Source: a bacterium
GTDB taxonomy: Bacteria > Planctomycetota > Planctomycetia > Pirellulales > Pirellulaceae
Assembly (NCBI GenBank): GCA_030430075.1
Contig: JAUIGN010000001.1
Location: 186,001 to 250,000, forward strand
DNA length: 64,000 bases
Direction of reading: 5' to 3'
The notes under the pieces are model-generated. The model saw nothing but the letters and a program-made list of their open reading frames with translations, ran no database searches and was not told the origin of the DNA. A program made the position numbers and the translations under genes. Shown here piece by piece: positions 27,531 through 34,558 of this stretch. The first letter of the stretch is position 1; each line of letters starts with the position of its first letter.

Positions 27531-29294
27531 ATGACACGTCGGCCAAACTGCTTTCACGCACCTGGGCTATTGATCGCGTACATCGTGCTGGCTGGAGTGA
27601 CCGGCTGCGAGCCAACGCAGCGGTCCGGCGAGCCCACCGTGGCGGAAACCGAGACTGGCACGCCTCCCATCAACGAGGCCTCGGGCGAAGTACGGTCCCC
27701 CGACACCGCGGGGGCCCCCGCGGCAAGCGCCCCCCTGCCCTCGACAGATGACGAAGGACCCGCCGCCCCTGCCGTGTCCGCAACTTCCACTGGGGATCCC
27801 TCTGGCGAAGCGGCCAGCGCGCCGCCCGCCGCAGCGTCTGCCGACGATGGGGTGGCTGCGGAAACGGCAAACCAGGATCCGCCGCCGTCGCTTCCGGATC
27901 GCAAAATGTTTGACGGATGGGAGTCCCCACGCCTCGTCCTGCTCGTCACGGGGCAACAGCATGGCTATATCGAGCCCTGCGGTTGCACCCAACTGGCGAA
28001 TCAGAAGGGCGGCCTGGCCCGCCGTCACACGTTGGCGAAGCAGCTCGCCGCGCGAGGCTGGCCGCTGGTCGGTCTGGATGCCGGCAACCAGGTTCGCCGC
28101 TATGGCCCCCAAGCCGAGATCAAGTTCCACATGACGCTGGACGGCCTGAAGACGATCGGCTACGAAGCGATCGTGTTGGGGACGGACGACCTGCGGCTCT
28201 CCACCAATGAACTGGTAGCGGCGTCCGTACCGATCGCCGGCGAATCAACCCCGTTCGTGTGTGCGAACGCCGCGGTTCTCGATTGGGAACTGATGCCGGC
28301 AAGCAAAGTCATCGAACGGGGTGGAGTGAAGATCGGTGTCACGGCGGTTGTGGGCGCCGAGTGGAAAGACGACGTCGAGCGTGATGAAGTCGTTCTCAAA
28401 GACCCGGTCGAGGGGCTGGAAGCCGTGCTGCCCGAATTGGCGGCGGCCCAGTGCGACGTGCTGGTCCTGCTGGCGCATGCATCGGTCAAGGAGGCCAAGC
28501 AACTGGCGCGTCGTTTCCCGCAGTTCGATGTCGTCGTCGCGGCTGGTGCGCCGAGCGACGGTACGGACCCGCTCTATCAGCCGACCCCGGTCGAAGGGAC
28601 CGACGCACTGTTCGTCCAGACCGGCACGAAGGGCATGTTCGCCGGTGCGATCGGCCTGTTCGACGACCAGGAGAAGCCGCTCCGCTACCAACGCATCCCG
28701 CTCGACGCGTCCTTTGAAGACTCGCCCGAGATGCTCCAGTTGCTCAAGTCGTATCAGAACCAACTCAAGACGGTCGGCCTGGCCGGGCTCGGATTGCGAC
28801 CCGTGCCCCATCCCAGCGGCAACAAATTTGTCGGCTCCGAGAAGTGCGGCGAATGCCACACCGAAGCCTTCGCCGTCTTCGAGAATACGCCGCACGCCAC
28901 CGCGACCGATTCCCTGTCGAATCCGGTTGAACGGGCCGAGATTCAACGCCACTTTGATCCGGAGTGCTTGAGCTGCCACGTCACGGGCTGGAACCCGCAG
29001 CGGTTCTTTCCGTACACCAGCGGCTACTTGGATCTTGAGAAATCCGCGGCCCTCCACGGCAATGGTTGCGAGAACTGCCATGGGCCGGGATCAGCACACG
29101 TCGCCGCGGAGGAAGGAGAAACCAGTGCGGACGAGGCGATCCTCAAACGGCTGCGCGAAGCGATGCGGCTGCCACTGGCGAAGGCGGAAAAGAAATGTGT
29201 CGAATGCCATGACATCGACAACAGTCCCGACTTCTACGCCGACGGCGCCTACGAGCATTATCTCAAAGAGATTGAACACAAGGGGCTCGATTGA
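27531..29294 (+). CDS. Lipoprotein with UshA/metallophosphatase-like domain and cytochrome c554-like multihaem domain
   Basis: 587-aa lipoprotein. The signal peptide ends in a lipobox (VTGC near residue 26), then an Ala/Pro/Ser-rich linker (about 30-125). The middle (about 135-410) resembles the 5'-nucleotidase/metallophosphatase fold reduced in its metal motifs (EPCGCTQLANQKGGLARRHT; LDAGN). The C-terminal part has four CxxCH haem motifs: CGECH (about 440), CLSCH (about 478), CENCH (about 513) and CVECH (about 556), as in cytochrome c554-like domains. AAGGATGG precedes the ATG. It is probably an outer-membrane or periplasmic redox protein; the electron partner is unknown. Confidence 0.85.
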   Translation: MTRRPNCFHAPGLLIAYIVLAGVTGCEPTQRSGEPTVAETETGTPPINEASGEVRSPDTAGAPAASAPLPSTDDEGPAAPAVSATSTGDPSGEAASAPPAAASADDGVAAETANQDPPPSLPDRKMFDGWESPRLVLLVTGQQHGYIEPCGCTQLANQKGGLARRHTLAKQLAARGWPLVGLDAGNQVRRYGPQAEIKFHMTLDGLKTIGYEAIVLGTDDLRLSTNELVAASVPIAGESTPFVCANAAVLDWELMPASKVIERGGVKIGVTAVVGAEWKDDVERDEVVLKDPVEGLEAVLPELAAAQCDVLVLLAHASVKEAKQLARRFPQFDVVVAAGAPSDGTDPLYQPTPVEGTDALFVQTGTKGMFAGAIGLFDDQEKPLRYQRIPLDASFEDSPEMLQLLKSYQNQLKTVGLAGLGLRPVPHPSGNKFVGSEKCGECHTEAFAVFENTPHATATDSLSNPVERAEIQRHFDPECLSCHVTGWNPQRFFPYTSGYLDLEKSAALHGNGCENCHGPGSAHVAAEEGETSADEAILKRLREAMRLPLAKAEKKCVECHDIDNSPDFYADGAYEHYLKEIEHKGLD

Positions 29295-29367
29295 GCGTCC
29301 GGCTGGCGGTGAGGCCCTGCCGGCGGTGCGGCCGTGTGTTGTGGAGTGCCAGCCGACGCTCGGACGA

Positions 29368-29598
29368 TCAGCCCGGTCCGTGACCGTAGATATGCTGGAT
29401 CGGCGTGGCGTGCCCCCAGGCGATCTCTTCCTGGCTCGAATCCAGGGCGGCAGCGATCCGCGTTCGCTCGGCCGGAGAAGGCGTCCAACGGCCGAGGAAG
29501 ATCGCCCGGACCTTGGGTAGATCCAGTCCCGACCGATCCGCCAATTCCAGCAGCGAAATCCCCTTCTGCTTGCTCAATTCCTGCACCGTCGCGCTCAT
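29368..29598 (-). CDS. Small XRE-like helix-turn-helix protein (76 aa)
   Basis: The protein reads like one HTH_XRE/cro-type domain: ELSKQKGISLLELADRSGLDLPKVRAIFLGRWTPSPAERTRIAAAL, with the usual four-helix spacing. GAGG lies about 8 bp before the ATG. It is the last gene of the minus-strand run that includes the PFOR genes, 31 bp after the preceding small gene. It may be a regulator or a small adaptor; no toxin-antitoxin partner is recognised nearby. Confidence 0.6.
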   Translation of the reverse strand: MSATVQELSKQKGISLLELADRSGLDLPKVRAIFLGRWTPSPAERTRIAAALDSSQEEIAWGHATPIQHIYGHGPG

Positions 29599-29629
29599 CG
29601 ATTTCCCTCGCTCACTGTCGTTGCTTCGA

Positions 29630-29947
29630 CTACATCACGCGATCTTCGGCCCACGGATGGCGCCTTCCCGTCTTGAATTCCTTGAACGGTGCCGAACAGG
29701 GCTGTTGGATCGTCGCGGGCCGGTAGGCCGTATTGACGGCATCCAGAATCTCTCGGACATCGTCGTGCGTGTACCCCACGCCAAGCACCTCGAAGTAGTC
29801 GCCGTTGACATCAAACACCTGAATCCGGTCGACCCAGGCTCGCACCTTGCGGAGCGTCCTGAGTTCGCTGCGCGTCCGCTTAAGGAACTCCAGCGTTTCA
29901 TCCAACCTCTCCGGTTGGTGGTGATGTGTTGCTAACGGTTGCGCCAT
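29630..29947 (-). CDS. Hypothetical protein (105 aa) next to PFOR genes
   Basis: No family recognised. The product is a small soluble protein rich in charged residues; the N-terminal half looks helical (ERLDETLEFLKRTRSELRTLRK) and the centre has a strand-turn pattern (DRIQVFDVNGDYFEVLGVGYTHDDVREILDAVN). No Cys cluster or nucleotide-binding motif is visible. I prefer the start at 29947 over 29992, though no strong ribosome-binding site precedes either. It lies 74 bp downstream of the PFOR delta/beta gene and 31 bp upstream of the HTH gene, which makes co-transcription plausible. Confidence 0.5.
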   Translation of the reverse strand: MAQPLATHHHQPERLDETLEFLKRTRSELRTLRKVRAWVDRIQVFDVNGDYFEVLGVGYTHDDVREILDAVNTAYRPATIQQPCSAPFKEFKTGRRHPWAEDRVM

Positions 29948-30021
29948 CGATTCATGAGCGGAAACGGGGTTGCAGCGACTGGTGCCGTGCAACCCACGGG
30001 CACTCGCGGAGAACGGCCGGA

Positions 30022-31935
30022 CTACTGCAACGCCACCAGCCCCAGCGCGATCGCCTCTTTCATGACGTCGGCAGAGATACGAATCTCCGACTCGTCGGCC
30101 AACCTCATGACGACCGGGGTAACGGAGGTCAGCACGCCGTCCACCCAGCCTTCACCTCCCTCGTAACGAATCTTCGCGCCGGCCTGGTACCCTGACGGAA
30201 GACCAACCTGACGGCCGTTCCCATTTCCGCTGGCGGCCCGTTGGGGCGCCGGGGGAGGAGAGGCAGAAGCCTTCCGGGGGGCCGACTTCTTGCCGAGTAC
30301 CCCCGCCAACTCCTGCAATTGCCGCCAGTTTTCCAGACGCTCTTGCCGAGCTGACACCAGGGTCTCGCTGGGATTACCATCCTTGTCAAAGTGCTTGCCG
30401 AACCGTCCTTCGCTGCGACAGAAATCGATGAAGTCGACTGCGTCGCCGGTCTTGGGATTGACCCACCAGTCGTCGTTCACGGCGGGGTTGCCTTGCAGGG
30501 AGAGTCGTTCTTTGATCGTCGCGCCCTTGCGCGGATCGTAGACCAGCATCGGAAAGGCCCGCGTGTCGACCGCCAGCCGCGCCTGGTCGGTGGCCATGTT
30601 GTCGGCAACGCCATGTTCCGGCTGGCAGGTCGTGTAACAGCACACCACGGCCGGCCCATCGAACTCCATGGCGTCGAGCAAGCAGCGGTACATGTGATTG
30701 ACGTGGGCGCACGTCGTCTGAGCGACATACGTGCGGGGATGCATCATGGCGATCTGTGCGATCTCCTTGCGCCGCTCTGTCTTGCCGCTGATTGATTTCC
30801 CATGCAGGCTCATCTTGGCATTCTGCCCCATGAAGGTGCTCGTCGATGCCTGCCCGCCGGTATTCGAATAGACCTGGGTATCCAGGATCATGACCTTGAT
30901 GTTGGCTCCGGCGGCGAGCATCCGCGAGAGCGATTGGAAGCCGATATCGAACATGGCCCCATCCCCGCCGATGCACCAGATCGGTTTGTCGGCCCACCCT
31001 TTCTGATCCCATCGCATCCGCAGACCCATCGCGTAGGCCGGCGCATTCTCGAACAAGGAATTGCTCCAGGGCACCAGGTAAGGATTGTACGGGTAGGTCG
31101 ACGTGTAAACGGTATTGCAACCCGTTGCCGCAATGATGCCCCAGTCGTTTCCGTACTTGGCACCGGTTGCCGAGCACATCATTCGCAGCGCTGTTCCCTC
31201 CCCGCAACCGGCACAGCTTCCCGCACCGCCAACGTAGACATGGGTTTCCTCCTTGAGCATCATGTCGATCAGCAGGTTGTCGTTGATGTATCGTTCGTCG
31301 GACGGCCCGAATTCCTTGAAGAGGCGGTGCGTCCGCTGAATGTCATCCATCAGGCCGTCGGTCTTGTTGACCATCTTGAGCGCATCATCGTCGCACACCG
31401 TGACACACTCGGCGCAGCCCTTGCACTTGCTGGGATCGATGATGATCGAGAATTTCCCGCCTTCACCGGTTTTTTTCTTCGGACCTCCATAGTACTTGCG
31501 AGGTTCTGACCAGGATTTCTGGAATAACTCGCGATCGTCATCCGCTAACCGGTCCATCCTGGCCTGCCAGTCGTTCTCGCCAACGACTTTGCCCAGGATC
31601 GCCGTGTCGGGGCAGAGGGTCACACAGTCCATGCAGCCGGTGCACTCCTCGGTAATGTATGCAGGGATCTCCGGCGCGACGTAGCTGAAATCACGGAGCG
31701 TCGCTGTTCCGGCGGGCACGATCGAGCGAGAAACGCTGAGATCGGCCGGCAGGCTCTTTTCGGCAGTTCCTTCCTCGTAGGCCCGAATGATCCGCTCGTT
31801 GAAATCATCCACGTCCAGGACCGGCAAGCTGACCTTCTTGTAGCCATCGTCCACCAGGGTACCGTACGAGTTGCAGTTGTGCGGGTCGCGGTCGTGCGCC
31901 TTGTTCATTGATGCGTGGTCGTTCGCGGTCGCCAT
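30022..31935 (-). CDS. Pyruvate:ferredoxin oxidoreductase, fused delta-beta subunit (2-oxoacid:acceptor oxidoreductase)
   Basis: 637-aa iron-sulfur/thiamine diphosphate enzyme subunit. Two ferredoxin-like [4Fe-4S] motifs are visible (ECTGCMDCVTLCPD near residues 95-108 and KCKGCAECVTVCDD near 169-182), then a beta-subunit with the CAGCGEGTA cluster motif and the TPP-binding GGDGAMFDIGFQSL...ILDTQVYSNTGGQ. This equals the C-terminal half of single-chain NifJ. Beyond the catalytic domain are an Ala/Pro/Lys linker and a small terminal domain of about 55 residues (from YQAGAKIRYEGGEGW) that I do not recognise. It lies 102 bp downstream of the alpha/gamma gene. It should oxidise pyruvate (or another 2-oxoacid) to acyl-CoA with reduction of ferredoxin. 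Confidence 0.9.
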   Translation of the reverse strand: MATANDHASMNKAHDRDPHNCNSYGTLVDDGYKKVSLPVLDVDDFNERIIRAYEEGTAEKSLPADLSVSRSIVPAGTATLRDFSYVAPEIPAYITEECTGCMDCVTLCPDTAILGKVVGENDWQARMDRLADDDRELFQKSWSEPRKYYGGPKKKTGEGGKFSIIIDPSKCKGCAECVTVCDDDALKMVNKTDGLMDDIQRTHRLFKEFGPSDERYINDNLLIDMMLKEETHVYVGGAGSCAGCGEGTALRMMCSATGAKYGNDWGIIAATGCNTVYTSTYPYNPYLVPWSNSLFENAPAYAMGLRMRWDQKGWADKPIWCIGGDGAMFDIGFQSLSRMLAAGANIKVMILDTQVYSNTGGQASTSTFMGQNAKMSLHGKSISGKTERRKEIAQIAMMHPRTYVAQTTCAHVNHMYRCLLDAMEFDGPAVVCCYTTCQPEHGVADNMATDQARLAVDTRAFPMLVYDPRKGATIKERLSLQGNPAVNDDWWVNPKTGDAVDFIDFCRSEGRFGKHFDKDGNPSETLVSARQERLENWRQLQELAGVLGKKSAPRKASASPPPAPQRAASGNGNGRQVGLPSGYQAGAKIRYEGGEGWVDGVLTSVTPVVMRLADESEIRISADVMKEAIALGLVALQ

Positions 31936-32037
31936 AGAGTAGATCCTTTGAACTGGGGCCGGATGTTCTCGAAGGTTGTTGCCTGGTGACTTGTCGTCGT
32001 GTCTTTCTCCAGACCTTCTCTGGATGCACGAGGTCGA

Positions 32038-34032
32038 TTACATGAGGTCGGGAGAGACTTGCTTCAACTCGCTGAACCCGCGTTTGACGCAGGTAAGGTT
32101 GTCCTGCACCACCCGTTCTCCCCGTTTCCCGAAGTACTTACGCAGCGCGGCCTCGACCCCGTCCAGGACCTGGTCATCGGACATGCCGCTCTCCTTGGCA
32201 TAAGGAGTCAGCTTGAGGAAGGCGCCCAGCGTGACGATTCCCTGCATCCGCATTTGCAGGTCGGCGACGGAGGCCACCTCTCGCGCAATCCGGACCGTGT
32301 CACAGAAGTAAACACGAATCTGTTTGTCGCGGATCGTCTGCTGATGACGCGTGGGAATCCGTTTCCAGACGTCCTGACCGTCATCGTAGGGAGACTGCAT
32401 GAAAATCGCGCCACCGTCGACGACGCCTTTGAGCGGATTCGCCAGGATCGCATTGACGTCGTTGAGGATAATCAGGTCGACGAACTCCAGTTCGCTATGA
32501 GACTTGATGTGCTCGTCGCCAATCGTCAAGTAATACGTCGTCGGCAGCCCCTTCTTCTCCGACCCATACTTGGGATAGGCCTGCACATCCTTGCCGAAGA
32601 CTTCTCCGCCAATCGTGGCGATGACCTTGTTGGTGGTCACCGAGCCGAAACCGCCTACCGAGTGTCCCCGCATGGAAAAACCGCCGGGCGGCCGCAGGTC
32701 CGGATCGTTCGTCCGCGGCAGCGCCAGGGCATGATCCACGCCGACGCAGAAGAAATCCTGGCCGCCACCGGCCATGTTGTCGAAGGCGGCGATCACGTCC
32801 GCCGGACGCACGTCACGGCTGCCCAATCCCGCCGCACCGTGGTAGATCCGCGGCGCGCGGTCGATCTTCTCATGCCCCATCTGGCCGGCCAGTGCGTCGC
32901 AAAACGCCGCTTTGATTTCGCGCGTCAAATGGTTACCGGTCGTCGAGAGCGGATCATCCATGCGTTCGAAGATCGTAAACGCACGGCAATTCTTCAGTGC
33001 CGCTACCAATTGGTGCATGGGAAACGGGCGAAAACAGTAGACGGTCACGCACCCCGCCTTGATCCCCTGTTCACGCAGGTAGTTCACGGTGACCTCGGTG
33101 GTCTCCATGTAGCTGCCGATCCCAACCAGAATGTACTCGGCGTCCTCGCACCGATAAGGTGCAATGAAATCGTAGCGGCGGCCCGTCTTCTTGGCGAACA
33201 GATCGAACGAATCGGCAAGGGCTTCCGCGACGCGGTCATAGTACCACCGCTGAGCGATCTTGCCTTTCATGTAGGAATCCTGATTCTGCACCACGCCCGT
33301 CATCATCGGGTTCTCCGGGTCCATCAGGTTGGTCAGCTTGTCATCCGGAGCGCCGACATACTCCTTCATGAATTCCGGCTCGGGCAGCCGAGCGGTTTCG
33401 ACCGTATGGGTTGTCAGAAAACCGTCTTGGACATTAAAAAACGGCGTATGCGATGCCTCGGCCGCACGGCGGGCGATAAGGCACAAATCGGCCGCCTCCT
33501 GGGCATTTCTGCCGAACAACATTCCCCACCCGGCGTCGGCAACGCTCATTAAATCATCGTGGCCCGCATGCACGTTCAGCGAATGGCTGGTCAACGCCCG
33601 AGCCCCGATATTAAACACGACCGGGAGCCGTTTTCCGGCAATCGTGAACAGGACCTCTTTCATCAGGACCAGCCCCTGTCCCGACGTAAAGTTCACGACC
33701 CGGCCACCGGCCAGGGCAAAGCCTTCGCAAAAGGAAGCGGAAGAATGCTCGCTTTCTGCCTCCATGAAGCAGAGCTGTTCGCCCCAGAGATTGGTGCGGC
33801 CGTTGCTGACCGCGGAGTTAAATCCGCTTCCCATCGTGGTGGAACTGGTAATCGGGTATGCACCACACCCCTGGGAAATGTTCGTTTCCACGTGGACGAC
33901 CGCCTCCGCGCCATCACACGTGGTGGGAATTCCTGGATATTCGAACTTGCCTTCGTGAGACGATTGCTCCGGAATATGGGAAAAGTCATCCTGGCTCTTG
34001 TTCTTCGATTTCGGATCAACAACAGTACTCAT
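32038..34032 (-). CDS. Pyruvate:ferredoxin oxidoreductase, fused alpha-gamma subunit
   Basis: 664-aa cytoplasmic partner of the delta-beta subunit. The N-terminal alpha domain shows GAEAVVHVETNISQGCGAYPITSSTTMG and FTSGQGLVLMKEVLFTIAGKRLPVVFNIGARAL, and the C-terminal part (about 450-640, beginning near FSMRGHSVGGFGSVTTNKVI) is the gamma domain. Together the two proteins equal the domain order of single-chain NifJ but are encoded as two genes. The ATG at 34032 is preceded by GAGTGAG; the upstream spacer holds a dyad of Crp/FNR type. The gene probably initiates a four-gene run down to 29368. Confidence 0.9.
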   Translation of the reverse strand: MSTVVDPKSKNKSQDDFSHIPEQSSHEGKFEYPGIPTTCDGAEAVVHVETNISQGCGAYPITSSTTMGSGFNSAVSNGRTNLWGEQLCFMEAESEHSSASFCEGFALAGGRVVNFTSGQGLVLMKEVLFTIAGKRLPVVFNIGARALTSHSLNVHAGHDDLMSVADAGWGMLFGRNAQEAADLCLIARRAAEASHTPFFNVQDGFLTTHTVETARLPEPEFMKEYVGAPDDKLTNLMDPENPMMTGVVQNQDSYMKGKIAQRWYYDRVAEALADSFDLFAKKTGRRYDFIAPYRCEDAEYILVGIGSYMETTEVTVNYLREQGIKAGCVTVYCFRPFPMHQLVAALKNCRAFTIFERMDDPLSTTGNHLTREIKAAFCDALAGQMGHEKIDRAPRIYHGAAGLGSRDVRPADVIAAFDNMAGGGQDFFCVGVDHALALPRTNDPDLRPPGGFSMRGHSVGGFGSVTTNKVIATIGGEVFGKDVQAYPKYGSEKKGLPTTYYLTIGDEHIKSHSELEFVDLIILNDVNAILANPLKGVVDGGAIFMQSPYDDGQDVWKRIPTRHQQTIRDKQIRVYFCDTVRIAREVASVADLQMRMQGIVTLGAFLKLTPYAKESGMSDDQVLDGVEAALRKYFGKRGERVVQDNLTCVKRGFSELKQVSPDLM

Positions 34033-34558
34033 CTAGGCTCACTCTCGTTGCAAAGGAAACGGATGAAGACCGTAGAGGCCTGAAGAGGCCACTGCTTCGA
34101 AAAGTTCAGCATTCAGCTCGGCATCCAGAAAAAGTGTCGTGATATCGACACTTGAGTTGTGGAAATCAGCCTAGCGACTCGACCCAACGCAGGCAAACAA
34201 ATTTCTCTGCGCCGACTTTCCCTTATATCACGAAATATTCACCGAACTACTTGCGAAGCAAACTCTTGTATCAATTGCGACTGCGTCAAATCGACGTCCC
34301 GTGCCGGCCGCGAAACGGCACCCTGAGCGGTCCGAGCGGCGGCACGTTGAAGCCGTCGCCGTTCGGCGTGGTCCCCCTGTACCGGCAACCGGCCGCCCTC
34401 CCGCGAAGCCCGCTGCGCGCCCGCAGAGGGCTTCACCCTGGAGGCAGATGTCCCGCCCAGGCGGCTCGGCCCAACGCCGCGCGAGGAGAAGGTTCGGCGG
34501 ATCGCTGCCCGGCCGGTGGCGCCCCACGACGATCATCCGGCCGACGGGCGGCAATCCG
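34033..34558. other. Divergent intergenic region, PFOR operon versus YfhO-like gene
   Basis: 526 bp that must hold the PFOR operon promoter (minus strand) and that of the YfhO-like gene. A relatively AT-rich patch near 34195-34260 contrasts with the G+C-rich neighbours. A 22-bp dyad lies at 34132-34153. The part from about 34290 on is open in frame with the YfhO gene but looks non-coding. Confidence 0.4.
34132..34153. promoter_or_regulatory. 22-bp inverted repeat, Crp/FNR-like operator candidate
   Basis: The dyad AAGTGTCG-TGATAT-CGACACTT has perfect 8-bp arms and a 6-bp spacer. The inner TGTCG-N6-CGACA has the same architecture as the TGTGA-N6-TCACA sites of the Crp/FNR family, and resembles CooA-type half-sites. 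Its centre lies about 110 bp upstream of the PFOR alpha-gamma start codon. That a Crp/FNR protein binds is inference. Confidence 0.5.
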
